DNA of 64,000 bases from Parasponia andersonii (lineage: Eukaryota > Streptophyta > Magnoliopsida > Rosales > Cannabaceae). The notes under the pieces were generated by a model. That model had not been told where the DNA came from. It did not search any database and saw only the letters and a program-made list of their open reading frames with translations. The stretch is from the NCBI GenBank assembly GCA_002914805.1, contig JXTB01000051.1, positions 967,499 to 1,031,498 of the forward strand, read 5' to 3'. The translations under genes and the position numbers were made by a program. Position 1 is the stretch's first letter; every line of letters begins with the position of its first letter. Positions 1 through 14,600 of this stretch are shown one piece after another.

Positions 1-2500
1 GAGGAGTACATGAGTCTGTAGGAGAGGTAGGAGGAGGTGAAGAAGATGGAATAGACAGAAGTGGAATTATGGAGGTAGGAGAAGTGAGGAAATTAGATGG
101 AGGAGTGACAGAAATATTACTAGTAGAGGCAGAAGGGAAGGAATTTTCATCAAACACGACATCCCTGGAAATGTAAATGAAATCATTACTGTCAAGACAT
201 TTGTAAGCTTTATGGTTAAGACTATAACCCAAAAATATACATGGAGCAGACCTGAACTGCAGCTTGTGTGCATTATATGGTCGAAGGTTAGGATAGCAGG
301 AGCAGCCAAAAACTCGAAGTTGAGAATAATCAGGTTTCAACTTGAACAACACAGAAAGAGGGACCTGACCATGTATAGCTGCTGAAGGAAGCCTGTTGAT
401 GAGATATACTGATACTCGAATTGCCTCATCTTAATATTTGAGTGGCATGGAAGCATTATCTAGTAATGTTAAGACAGATTCAACTAAGTGGTGATGTTTA
501 CGCTCTGCCACACCATTCTGCTCATGTGATCGAGGAGCAGAAACCTTGTGAGTTATGCCATGTGATGCCAAATGACTAGTAAAAGCTTGAAACTATCCTC
601 CCCCAATCTGTTTGGATTGCTTTAATAGAACATCCAAGCTGATTTTGTACTTGTCGTTGAAAATTAATAAATGTAGGCAGAGCATCAGACATGGACTTTA
701 ACAAATAAACCCAAGTATATCTGGAATAAGCATCAATAAAATGAACATAGTACCTATAACCACTTGATAATAGCATTGGAGACAGGCCCTATAAATCAGA
801 ATGAATAAGCTCAAGTGGTTTAGTGTAGATAGTATATGAAGTATGAAAAGGAAACTTATGCATTTTTCCTAAACAACATGCTGAACATAAGTCTGAAGTA
901 TGTTTATTACAACCTGAAATATTACAAGTTGAGATTACAGAATGAACAATTTTAGCAGATGGGTGTCCTAATCTACTATGTCAAAGATGAAACTTAGAAC
1001 TAGGTACCGTTAATGAAGGTACAAAAGTAGTAGCATTAATAACTTTATTAGGACAAGACAATGTAAGTGACTGTTGAGTGTTGATAGAAGGCAAAAGCTG
1101 CAAATCGGATTGTAAGAATGCATAAAGACCATTGTTAAGCTTCACTTGCATCAGTATAGGCTTGGAAATCTGATCTTTGACAAAGCACACATCAGAATGA
1201 AACTCAAGGAAAACGTTATTATCTTTAGCAAACCTTGAAAAACTGATAAGATTCTTGGTGATTGAAGGCACATGTAACAATTGATTCAATGTTTACATCT
1301 TTGAATAAAGAGGAGTTGAAAGATTAGACTGACCAATGTGGTGAATTGGCACACCAGTTCCATCTCCCATGTGAATTTGATCATAACCAGTATAATCTTC
1401 TTTTTGAGCCAGATTATTGATATCAGGGGTGCAATGATTGGTAGCCCCAGATTCTGAATACTAATTTTGATCAGTAACAGTTTCTGGGTTGCCATCATAG
1501 CTGCAATTTGTGCTGTCATTGAGGGATGTGCTGGTGTAGAAGAGACTTGACCATTGTAACTGCCTTGAGGTTGACCATAAAAGGTAGGATCAAATCTATG
1601 ATAGCAGCGCATAGCAACATGACCAAATTTACCACATAACTGACGTTGTGGTTTATTGGAGTTCCAGCTGACTCGACCACCATTATAGCCTCTGCCACTA
1701 GTATACTGTGACCAAGACCTACCACCTCTAGCAGGAAAGAATGAACTAGAATAATCACCATGAAAGGGAGAACCTCGAACCTGACTAGTGGGAAAGAAAT
1801 GACTCTGGGATTGAGCAGTATGAGTTCCTGAATTATTGCACTTCTTGAATTGTGAGTGATGAGCAATATTTGCACTAGGAGTAGTAGGACTAGAAGTAGA
1901 GTCTAGCTCTTTATGATGCTTATCAATTCTATGTTATTGAGCCAATAAAAAAGACTCGATTTTAGCTACGGTATAAGTATCAGACCGTGAATTAACAGAG
2001 ATGACAAAAGTGTCATACTCGACTGGTAAGCCATTAGACAAAATGACATGACCAACCGATCCCAACTGATCAACAAGGGATTTAATTTTCAGCAAGTAAT
2101 CATTAACAGATAGAGATTGTTTCTTAGTATTCTGCAACTGAGTCTTGAATTGATCAATCCTAGCTTTGGTTTGTGAAGCAAAATAAGTATCAAGGGCTTG
2201 CCAAACCTGAGGAGAAGTCTCACACCCAACTATTGAGACAGTCATTGACGATAGAAGCCAAGAGAATAATAGCAATTCTGGATTCATCTTCCTGTGTGTT
2301 CGATCTGCATCTGAGAGACACATCAATGGCGGATTCGAGCTTCCTTACTCGTGCGCTCCCGCACTCGGACCCTCGGCGTCTTCACTTGTAGCCATCATCA
2401 GGTGTTGTTCGATGGCTAACCTCACTGAAGTTAGTGTTTCGGTCACGCTAGCTTGCACACGGGTGCCATCCAAGTTCGCAAGGGTGTAACACACCACACC
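1..2500 (-). mobile_element. Ty1/copia retrotransposon fragment (gag to integrase/RT junction)
   Basis: Read on the minus strand, the stretch gives copia polyprotein signatures in the expected order from right to left. A gag-like part lies at about 1,930-2,330, a zinc-knuckle/linker region at about 1,500-1,880, the protease and GAG-pre-integrase area at about 980-1,300, and the integrase core at about 570-780. The conserved integrase C-terminal block that precedes reverse transcriptase is at about 70-310. The element runs off the left edge, so the RT/RNase H part would lie outside the window. No LTR is visible at its right (5') end, where it stops about 190 bases before an ankyrin-gene exon. 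It is broken many times and is a fossil; age is not datable without an LTR pair. Confidence 0.9.
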
Positions 2501-2688
2501 TTTTTTGACGTGAACTTAAAACTAATGAGTAAATCATATATTGATAGATAGTGAAGGAATTTGGCAATTATTCAACGATTTAGAAATGTGTATTATTTAT
2601 AAAATATACATATTAAATTGTTTAGCACATATATAACTCATATTATTTTAAATGTTTTTCATCTACTCCTGGTTCAATGGTAATGTAG

Positions 2689-5600
2689 TCTCTGTTTGCA
2701 TATAATTATGATGCTATAGATATTGCTCTGGATTTGCTTCGGCGTTACCCACATTTAGCTGCTGCTTTAGATATCTCCGGCAAATCCCCCGTGTTCGCGT
2801 TGGCGTGTGCATCTTTTGCATTTCCTAGTGGAAATCGACTCAACTTTTGGGAACAATTTGTGTACAAGTATTGTAAGTTATATCTTTCTCTTCTCATGTT
2901 TTGTTACTATTAATTAATTTCTTGTTCTTCAATATTTATGTGTGTCTCTCCTCCTCAAGCTTGCTCAATTGAGACATTTGAATCCATCATAACAATTCAC
3001 CGAAATTAGTTAAGATTATTGCAAATTTATACTCTGTGATGCCCAATTTACTGATTTTAATAGTAAAATGATTATACCACCCCTTAATAACGTAGTAAAA
3101 ACTTATTGTACACATAATAATTTCTAGAAATTTTTTATAGTTAGTTTATTTAGGTTTTAATATTAAAAAAAATTAAAATAATTAAATACACAAGCTGAAA
3201 ATATATTTAGTATTTACAGAATTCAAAATTTAGGTTATTTTTTTGGAGAAAAGTAAAAAACGAGAGTATTTTTCTTGTCCTTATACTTATATGTATTTAT
3301 ATTTATACTATCCCTATTCCGCTCAGTCCAGGAATAACGACAGAGCTAAACTCTAATTTAAGAGGTGTTGTAAGGAAGTCCACGTAATTTTTTTTTTTTT
3401 TTTAAAAGGCCAATAGTAGAGCGATGATGTGGACCAATTAGAAGCGCTCTTGAGAATCATGCCTAACTAGCTTTTGCCCATAAATAGCATTGTTTCCTCA
3501 TTAAAACTTTGTAAATAATTAATTTCTGATTTAAGCACCAAGAATCTTTGAAGTCTCAACTTTGCCTGATCAAAGATCAGTCAAAATGCATGCTACTTAG
3601 AAAGGGCGAGAATTGAGATTACTTGTAGGAACTGACCAACAAATCCTACCGACCCACCCAACAAGTCCTACTGACCCAACAAGTCAGGATTGAGATTACT
3701 TGAAGGGAAATGTCCCAATAAGATCTCACTTGTATGGGTATTACATAAATTTCTCCTCTTCTCAACAAACTAGCATCATCAGTTATGCACTAATACAATC
3801 CTGAAAATTGTCTAAAAATTTCTCTTTGATCTCGGTACATAGATAACAATGGTAGTTACAAAGTGTTTTCACCTAGCAACTAAATAATATGACAATAAAA
3901 CAAAGAACAAATGACATATGCCATTTTCATACTGGCTCTAACAGATTTACAGCTCAGTACTGCTTTGAATTAATTTTAGATCTATCATTACTAATGCAGT
4001 GTTAAAAAGAGTAGAATTTATAGACAAGTAAGATTGACGTAGGCGAAAATAAGATAATTTTTAAATTTTCGATAAAATTTTCGAAATATATGCTTTTGGA
4101 GACTTTTGGATCAAATTTTGGTGAAATCAGCTCAACTAACGAAATCTCTGAAAATGTAATTTTTTTTAATATTTTATTTAGAGTTTATTTAAAACGTTAG
4201 ATCAATATTTTTTATTGAAATAAAATTATCCTAAATATTTTCATCCAATTTTTTCACTTTCTCAATATTTGTGAGCAAATTAAGTTAAGAATTATCCAGC
4301 TTTTTCCTGCTTTTCCTATAAGCTTTTCCGCTACGTCAATTGCCCTTATATTTTGCAGTTCAGGCTGTTACTATTCTTTAATAAAAGAGTTCGTTTTAGC
4401 CAATATCAAGCTATTACTAAAAAAGGTTAAAATCAGTCCTCGCACGTGCTAAGTGATTGAGTCTATGTAGATAACAACATCAAATTAGTGGATTCGACTA
4501 AGGGGAGATAACCCCAGTCCTGGATGTAAGACTTTATTGATTTGCACAATCTGAGCAAAGAAATTGTTGTGTTCTCATTGTTTTCTTCTTCTTTCTACGC
4601 TATTTTTCTGGTTTAATGTTTACTCTATTTTTTATTTGAGGTTTGGGGTTGAATTAGTTGCACTGATCGATTATATTTTGCTACAGTAACTCCATCGCAA
4701 CCTGTTCTACCGCCAGTAATTTCCTTTATACGTTCAGGTATGATCAGTTTTCAAAGTTTTTGTTGGGAGTTTATTATTTCATTATAATTACTAATTATAT
4801 TCATTTTTCTTCTTTTCCTTTTTAATCTATCTTATTAGTATCAATAACTAATTTTGTTCACTTGTATAAGCTGAGTAACACACACGCAAAGAATAAAATA
4901 TTAAAATTGTCTAATGAATTGTGAACCGGCCAGTAATATTGTCTACGTCATTGAATCAAACTAACAAAGAGCTGGGAGATAATAAAATATTAAAATTGTT
5001 GAAGGGTGGATATTGCCACTCCTAAAGTACTTTCCTCACAACTCTTTTCATTAATTTTGTTACTGGAAAAATCATGAATAAAAAGCGTACATCCTTTTTT
5101 CTTTCAAACGATCTTTTTCGCACACCCTTTTCTTTAACACATTTTAAATAAAAATCACAGTCATGAACTCTTAAACTGTATTCTTTTCGTGCAACTTAAA
5201 TACACTATTCCCTAATTAGAACTATTTTCTCGTCTTATACAATATGTATTTCTACAAAAGATGATGATCAATTCATAAAATTACAGCGGCACTTAAACGA
5301 TGATTACTTTCGTTTTGTTCATTTTGTATTTCGCATGGACTGGTTTCTAAAAATATATATATATATTATATATCAAATAATTTAATGATGGGCACCATTC
5401 CAGTAGGTATTTTTCTTTGTACTTATTCATAGTAGTTTGCCTAATTAAAATTCATCCATATCTTTTTATGGTAAAAATTGGGCATAAGAAAATATTAAAT
5501 AATAAGTATTTATTTTTATTTTTATTTTTTTAGCTACTTAAACTATAGTGGATATTAGATTATGATCGACGGCTAAAAAGAATATATATAAATAAGTAAA

Positions 5601-8600
5601 AAAAATATTAGATTGGGAATCTTTAATAATATTTTTGCCATTCTTTCTTGGGTTTCATTATTAAAGCTCATATTTTAAAAAAAAAAATTGTTTAACTAAT
5701 AACTACTACTTATTACAAATTTAAAGAAAAATATCACATACACACACTACTAAAACTTAAACTCTTAATCCCTCTAAATTCATACATATCTCTAAACCTT
5801 CACACATCCCTAAAGCCTTAGACTTCCCAAACTTACAACACACATCTCTAAATGTGTTAAAGCTCACATTTAGATATATTCAAAGCAATACTTTTGGGAT
5901 TTCTAGATATATCTTTTTACATTAGCACCATCGTCGTTAGGAACAGTAGTAGTACTGATTATACGTCTAGACAGATTAACTATTATATATAGTTCAATTT
6001 CCAATTAGTAATTTGTTGAAAAAAATAAGAGTAGGGAGAACCTAAATTCTCCTGCAGATTGCAATGAGTAAGAAGCACAAAGAAGAAGATAGAAAAAGAG
6101 TCCGTATGGATAGAAGAAAAGGTCACATAGATAGAGGTGGGAATGAATGAGGGTAAGAATAAAAAAAGAGAATTATTTAAGAGATAATTAGGATTTAATT
6201 GTCACGTCCTAAGATCAACGACATAGCAACCCCCATATACTATAAGAATAAACTTAATAAACATCAAAGTCTTCGAATCCAATAATAATTAAAACCCATA
6301 AAAATTCATTAATACCCAAAGATTCTCCTCATCATCGTTTTACATGACACGTTAAATGGATAAACGCCATGTGGGCTCCATATGCCGTCCCAATGGACGA
6401 ACACTCTAGTGCCACATGTACGCAATTGGATAATTTCAAGTCTTCCAATTGCACTCTATCTTGTTCAATTGCTCGCCCTTGTCCTTCTTTTCCCTAGTGG
6501 CCCTATTACCAGAGTGTAGATTTTCTTCCCAAAACAAGTTTGAAGTCATAAAGGTTGACCGATCACAGCCCTCAAATGATGTTGACCACACGGTGGTGTC
6601 TTCGTGATGGACGGCTCTGATCCATAGTCTTAAAAGGAAAGATGTGCTTCTGATCCGACCAATATCCAATAGTATATAGATAAGGTTGCTTCTTTGGAGT
6701 CCAAAATAGTTGTCGACTCTGCAACATCATTAGTTGTCTTCCTCTTAAAAATCAAAAGAGGACCACTCTACGTAAAAGTAGCTAGCAAACCAAATCTCCA
6801 TAGCTCATTAGTATAAGTAGTCAGTTGAATATACACGTATAGAACAGAGACATAAGAATCTAATATCATCAATAAATTTTGAGGCAGAAGAGAACAATGT
6901 TAGTGTCAACGTCCTTTCGTTGATATTGTTTTGTTATTGGATTTTTCTTTGGATTGTAGTGAAAACTCTGGAAAAAAATTTTGGCAAAAGTTACTAGCTT
7001 AAAATGATCATTAAACTTGAAAGCTTTGTGAGCCATAGAGAGAGAGCTCAATCTATAATCTATACTTGAGGCCTTTGCCTGGTAGATATCATTAGACCCT
7101 TTGATATTGGACAACAACTAAAACATATGCAATAGTTTGTTCGCCACATGCAAATATGCAATTATTTGGTGAATCATGTGGGAAATTTGTAACCTTAAAA
7201 TCCCATCATTTCTTATATGTCTAAAAGACTATTTATCTCCTGAATAAAAAATGGATATGGGAGAATATGTGATACAAAATCCTGAGTTCTTGATACATAT
7301 TTTTGTCTTTTTGATATTATGATTTTTGACAAGAATGGAAGGGATAAAAAAAAAATCTGAACTTGAATCAAGTAAACACTTGAGTCTGACGTATCCAATA
7401 AAGAAGAGAAGACAATGAGTCAAAAGTAAAGCAAAGAATCAATTCTCGTAAAATAATGTATAAGGTAAACGAAAAATAAAAACATAAAAAAATGAAAAAG
7501 CGTGAGCGGCAGGATTCGAATCTGTCACAACCAAAGTCATATCAGTGGCAAGAATAATAATTTCACTAAAACTAGAGATTCTAAATTTCAAGTTTATAAA
7601 ACAATCCATTTTATACAAAGTAATTAGAATTTCAATCAGTAAACTCTTCTAACAAACTCTTCTCACAGTTCATAATATTAAACATAGATTGAATCATAAT
7701 TAAAAATTCATAATTAGATTTATAATTCATGCATCATCGTGATATCATCCAATATAAGTATTAAGTACTTATATGAATACATAAAATTTATAGTCATAAT
7801 CAAAATAGTAATCTTGGTTTCATGCTAATTTAATCCATAATCTAAATAAAACAAAGTCAAAACTTAAACCAACTCTTAGTATTACCAAAATAATGAACTA
7901 CCCTCTAATTCTTCCTTGTCACCAAGATTGCACTAAACACTATCTAAGGGAGGTAAAGAGGGTGAGCATAAAAATGTCCGTAGGTAAAGAAATGCCTCAT
8001 TTGAAAACTAATGATGAAGAGTTCCTACATAGTTAGTTTAATTCAAAACAAATTTATAAAATTATATATATATATATATCAGTTCCAAAAAATTATAATC
8101 CATATATATATATATATATATGAAAGCATAATAAGCAAAACCAATCAATTCACAAGCACATGACATAAATCAACTTATACTCATAAGCTTACATCCTCTT
8201 ATCTAAATCAGGATATCGGTACCGTGTGTGCCATATAACCTGCTAACACCTAAACCCATACTCAAAAGGGATACCTAAGTGTTACCTACTAAACTTAGAG
8301 GGACAACCGTATTACCTACATCAGCCAAAATAAAGAGATAATCAGAAAAAAACTCTACATGGGTTTTTATAGACTCTATATTATGAAGGGGCGCAACGTT
8401 TTTTGTAAACCTATGATGCTATTACGGTGTCAACATCACCTATAAACCATGCAGTGTCCTAGTGCTAAACATGCTCTAGTTTTTTTAATAAAATAGTCAT
8501 TTTAGTTGATTAGAAAAATGAGCAATGCAATGGATATAATTTTGATATACTCAAAAATAACCTGCATCTAGAAAAGTCCCAAAGTAATTCAATATATATA

Positions 8601-11600
8601 ATATAACTCAAATTTCCATCACAGTGATCAAATAATTCAAAAATTACATTTTTCCATAATATGAAATATATTATAATTTTTTATCAAAATAATATAAAAC
8701 TGAGGTTCCTACCTCACTAAAATAACGATACTATACTATTAGATTCTGGTGATGTCGTCAGGTGATCAATCGAAGGGTCTCGAATTGAACTCTAATCCCC
8801 AATCACTTACTTCAGAAGGTCGACTTCTCAACAGAACCTCAATTCGACTAACGAATCTACTTAATTCCTAGCACTCAAAATAACTAGTTTAGATATATAT
8901 TTTGACCAATTCAAGTTTAGACCAAGACCTGACCCTCGTCATACACAATAAGTTAAATTATGAGATGTTTGATTGCGTTTTTTGTGCCTATTACGAAACA
9001 TAGTCAATATGTATGTCATTTTTATTATTTCACGAGTAAATCACAAATATGATAACATCAAGCCAAGTTAACAATTATATCAAAAATAAATTGTCCAAAC
9101 TTTAACAGCTTAAACAACCTAATTTGGTAATTCACATACGGGGCCAAATTGAGTCACATGATGCTTACCAAACAATTGCTTGTGCCTTGAGGAGTCAAAA
9201 AGTCTGGGTTCACAGCTAAAGGTGGTCGAAATTCTTACCTACGATGACACAGGCATCTGACAGCACTGGAAGTCCGACTAGGGCCGTTTCGAGGGATGGT
9301 GGTCTTGATCCGCTAAATGGCATGGCCTAAATCTGGCTAGAGAAGAGCAATCAGTGGAGGAGCCGAAACTTCGGCTTTGGGGCATTAAGGGGAGAGAGAA
9401 ATAACAGAGGGGAAGAGAGAGGGAAAAAGAGGGAGTGGCTAATTTTTCATATGGCCTAGCTGATAATTAAAATTTTTAGTAGTTAGAAATAGATGATCAA
9501 TACTAAATATATAATTTATAATTTCTCATCCTATTCTCTAATCTAGCTTGTTCTAGTAAAATCTAGAGTTAACTAATATAGTGGCAAGAAGGGTCGATCT
9601 ACAAAAATTGAATTTAACATTATCGCTAAGTATCAAGATTATCGCAACCAACTTTATTTAGGCATAAAAAGTAAATAAATATAAAAATTAACAAACAAAA
9701 ATTAAGATAAAAAGAATAAGTATAAACAAAATATGAATACAACTATGCACGAATATACTAAGGATTTAATTGTACTTAATTACTCTTAAGTTTTTTAAAT
9801 TAAGTAATTACCGATCAAATTCTGCTCAATTCATTAATCAAGGTATCTAATTTAACATCATTATCTCTTCCAAGTGTCAAATGAAATAATACACTCAACT
9901 AGCCTAAGTTGATATTTTTATTTATCCAGATTAAATAACGGTTCATTAAGTTTGAACCCTTAAATGAAAGTTAAGGTACGACTCACCTCCTAATTTCACA
10001 ATAGCCCAAACAACCTAAAATTATCAAGGTAATTATTAAGATATTGATCTCCTCCCCGATCTTATAATAACTTAAACAATGCCTCTCAATTTCGGATTAT
10101 GAGATTAATCTCTCCCGAGTATCAAAATCACAACCTAAATTCAACTAATTCATTGGCCAAATAAATTATAAGCAATGAGCAAAGAGAAGCATAAATGAAT
10201 CGATAATAGAAAATTGACCAATAATCAACAAAATAATCAAAACAAAGAATTAAAAAGGGAAAATCAAATCATAGTTATCAAATAGAAACAAGCATAGTCG
10301 AATCTATTGCTAATCTTAGCAAGAAGTTCATAGTATCCAAATAAGATTTTACAATACGCCTAATACAAATTTCAAGAAATATTAGGGCAGAGAGAAAGAA
10401 AAAGAAAAACCTTTGTGAAGAAGAGCTTCAAGAATCTTTTCTAAAGATTCTTCAAGAAATCTCTAACCTCAAGTTTTTCTTTATAGAAATTTGGTGTATT
10501 TTTCTCTTTAATTCTTCACATTGAAATTTATGACTCTGTCCCCCTTTTAAGCATCATTCGAGATCAAATTCAAGCACCATTTAAGGATGGATGAGTCTCT
10601 ATTATTCAATTATGAGAAATGACCAATCTCGGCTATCAAAAAAAGCTCAAAAGCTCATCCAAGATGCTTCAGTGGCACGCTGAAGTGGGCAAAGGCACCT
10701 CTGGGTAGCATGGAGGCATAGGGACGTCTCCTAGGGGCACAGGGGCACCCTTGTTACACCTTATTGTGCTATTTTACTTCCTAGGTGCACCATTTTGCTA
10801 TTTTAGTTCTGTTTTGCCTCGTTTTTATTGTGTTACGTCCATATCGAATCTAACTTCAATCTAAATAATTGAAAATTCCATTTTTGAGACAAATTCACGT
10901 TGATTCTCATTTATTGTCAAGAAATATAAAAACAAAAAAAAAACATGTCAAACCAACAAAATGCTTAAACACGCACAACTAATTGAGCTCAAAATATACT
11001 TGATTTAGAGGTAAATATCATCCTCATCAAACGCTCCCAAACTCAAATATTTGCTTGTCCTCAAGCAAAATAAAATATGAAAAAAATAAACACAAGTCAA
11101 GTACTAAACAAAAATGAAAATATGTGAAATCTGTATCGAATCAACAATTGTGCAAGTATCTCCAAATTCACAAAATATTCTAAATTCGAATGAAATGCAA
11201 CTATTAAAAATATCTAGAATTTCAACATCAAACCATCGGTTTTCACTTGACTCAAAGACCTGTATACAAAATCAATCTCACTCAACCAAATAAACTCCAG
11301 GTAGGCTTATCTACTTAGTAGACTATGAGTGATCTCTAGATAGTGTAAATTAGAACTACCATAATCTCATTCTTCATATCACTCTCCAATAATATAGGTT
11401 ATAGTACTATCGAATATCAAAAAGTCTTTCAAGGGTTGTAATGTAAGGCCAGGTAAAGAATAGAAGGGAAGAATGATTTTTAGCTCGAAGTATCTTACAT
11501 GATTCCTTAAAGAAAATTCACTCACCAATCCCATATTTCATCGTTTTTTTTCTTTCTTACTTCAAACAATCTTATAACAAGTTTATTCACAAAAAAATAA

Positions 11601-14600
11601 CACTAAACACAATCCTTGCAGGGTTACCCATGTTAAACCTGGTCGCACTATGTTGATTCCTAAAGTGTGACTGTTTTAGCTTCGTTTGGCTTCGTTTTCA
11701 TTATGCTACGTCTATATCAAACCCAAAGTCAATTCAAATTGTTTAAAAAACTATTTTTGAGACACAAATTCAGCTTGATTCTCATTTATTCATAGGAATT
11801 ATAAAAATAAACAAAAATAAATCTAACCAACAAAAATGCTCGAAAAAGTATAATTATGTAAACTTGAAACATACTTGATTTGGAGATAAATATCTTCCTT
11901 ATCACTAGTCATAATGGGCATTATAATTTTTTGAAAATTTCACTTTGGCCCCTACTTTTCAAAACCCTTTATTTTAGTCCATCAAAAATTGCATTTTGGT
12001 CTTCATTTTTAGAAAAACTTTGCAATTTAATTTCCAATTATTTTATTTCGAAAATAGGAAAAAAAAAAGACCCTTTTCCCGAAAAAATTCTAGGTTTTCA
12101 CAAAAAATGTTTTAAGAATTGAAATTAAAGAATTCATTAACTCTTAATAATAAATCCAATTCCTCAAACTATCTTCGAACTTCCAAATATATAACTCTAA
12201 ATAAATAATAGTTAGCTTTTAAATTTAATTGAGATGGTAGTTATAACTGTTGAGGAGAGAGCAGGTGGAGAGGTAACAGAACCACCCTAACTTTAAACAC
12301 GTTACACCTCGTAAAAGCCTAACGTTCTTACCATGCAGTTTTATCTAATTCAAAACACCAAAGAAAATGGGAAATATTATTTCTTTGTCGGTTCCTCCAA
12401 TCAATCTATTCCTTAATTAGGACTTCCAAATAATTTTCCCTTGATCTCGTAAATTCTTGGATCATTGGCTCTACCTTTAACTTTACTCCCACTATAGTTA
12501 ACTTTTGAACTACACAAGCAAGTTATCTTCGTAGCAGATTCAAATAATTTTGATCCTACCAACGTATATAAGTAATCAACTTGATTTAGCACCTTCCATA
12601 ACTACTTTCCTTTCCATAAGAACATTTAAAACTCCTTCCTTGATAATAAATTTAGCACATCCTATACCATCAAGAACATTGATAGAAATCAACCGGTTCC
12701 TTCGAATTCCAGAAACTTATTTTAAACTCCAGTGGTCAATCATCCTAATTGTTAAACTTCCGCTAACTTTCTTACGGTCCACAAATGATTCTTCCATGAA
12801 CTCATAAGAGCAGTCCCACTCAAGGTTCAATATATTCTCCTACTTTGATTTTGTGACCAGCAATTAACACTACACATGTATTTTTATATATTCCTCCGTC
12901 TTATTGTCATACTCTGAATTTCCTTCTTTTCACCTGGTCTTCTCATTCAATTCTTTGTATTTTGTTCAAACTGATTGTTGTACCCACGGATCTAATAGGA
13001 AACTTTAATACAATTTATCTATTTTTGTTGACAACATATAACACTAAAGCCTTTGACTCTTCAATTCTACTTGAATATCTGCTTTCTTATTCACTTTATC
13101 TCTGAGATTGATAGCCTCTCTAGTCTCCAACTTACATTATTTATAGTCCTGATTTATAATTGCCTTTGTTTGTTCCCAACTATAACATCCTTTTATGAAT
13201 AGAATTCTACTAGTTTTATTAGGATGTATACAATTAGAAACATTATAATTTGGATCACCTCATACCACCATTCCTAAGCATAATCTAATAGCGTAATGGT
13301 GAAAGACAATACCCCACTTGTCTTAAGTTGAATCAAAATTGTCACATAGATCACAACATATCGTATAGACCTAGTACTTTTGTGTCTTGTCTCGTTATTG
13401 ATCTCTGTATATATAGGAATACTCAGGCGCATCCATGAAGAAAAGCAGATCCATAAAAAGTCCCGAGAAGTACTACTACTCATCTGTAATCTCATAAAAA
13501 CTTTAGATGATAACCACATGAAATCTGCAAAAGTGCATGATGCAATCTTTGAAGCTACTGATCGAGGCATTCTTGAGATCGTCATTTCTTTAACAAAAGT
13601 TAAACCAGAATTTTTACGGTGCACTGATCATTTGGGAATGAATATTTTTATGCATGCAATCAAATATCGTCAAGAAATACTTTATAGATACCTCTGTGGT
13701 CTTCGTTCAAAAGCAGCAATGGCTGCCTGTGTGGATAGTTCTGAAAATAATGCTCTACATTTGGCCGGGATGTTAGCCCCTTATTCAAAACTGCGTCACA
13801 TCCCAGGAGCAGCTTTGAAAGTGCAAAGAGAACTACAATGGTTTAAGGTACATTTTCCTTTTTGCTTCTTTCACATGCATGTTTTTTTTTTATGTTATAT
13901 CTGCGACCATTACATACCATATAAAAAGCGAAAAATTAGTTCGAAAGCATGATATTTTTCTTTTGCTTTTTAATTTATTACTTAAGTAAAGTACTACCTA
14001 AGTATCAATCTCTATATTTATTACATTTAAGAAAAAACTCAGATGTAGAGTGTAAATGTGAAATGGTGAATCATTCCTTTCAAACGAAAAGAAGTGCGAA
14101 ATGTGGCCGTTAGAGATTCAAGAGCAACTAGACATCTATAGATACATATGTTTATATAGTTTTTATATTTTTTTCATACAAAAAATTAAAAAATGTTTTT
14201 TTTCTTTAAGATTTTTTATGTTGACTTTGTTCTTCAATTTTTTCTGTCAAACAAATATAGGAAATACAGAGAGCTATGCTGCCTCATGATTCAGAAAAGA
14301 AAAATATTAACATGATGACACCCCGTGAAGTGTTTACGACAAACCACAAAGAATTAATGATTGAGGGAGAAAAGTGGATGAAAGAAACGGCATCATTTTG
14401 CGTCGTTGCAAGTGCTCTTGTTGTTGGTATTATGTTTGCCGCAGCTATTACTATTCCGGGCGGAAACGATCAAAAATTTGGTTTTCCGATATTTTTTGAT
14501 GAACAATTATTTAGGGTTTTTATATTTTCGACTGTCGTGTCAGTATTTTCTTCCGTAATTTCGGTGCTTGAGTTTTTAGGAATTATCACATCTCGTTACG

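Larger units (their letters stand above)
4738..13416 (+). other. 8.7-kb TE-loaded intron of the ankyrin/PGG gene
   Basis: Bounded by GTATGA and TATATATAG. The first 2.7 kb (4,738-7,440) is AT-rich with no recognised gene; the open frame at 6,436-6,669 (minus) has no recognisable family. From 7,440 on it is filled with LTR-element remnants listed separately. The flanking exons keep phase across it, so it is treated as an intron rather than a gene break. Confidence 0.7.

Noticed and set aside
6436-6669. Open frame of 77 codons (minus) in the ankyrin intron
   Set aside because: No family resemblance; lies inside a well-bounded intron.
7510-7535. B-box-like GGATTCGAATC suggesting a tRNA gene or SINE
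   Set aside because: No A-box, acceptor stem or cloverleaf around it; better explained as part of an LTR-element fragment.
12550-12807. Plus-strand open frame of 85 codons
   Set aside because: The opposite strand carries copia-like text; this frame is its antisense.
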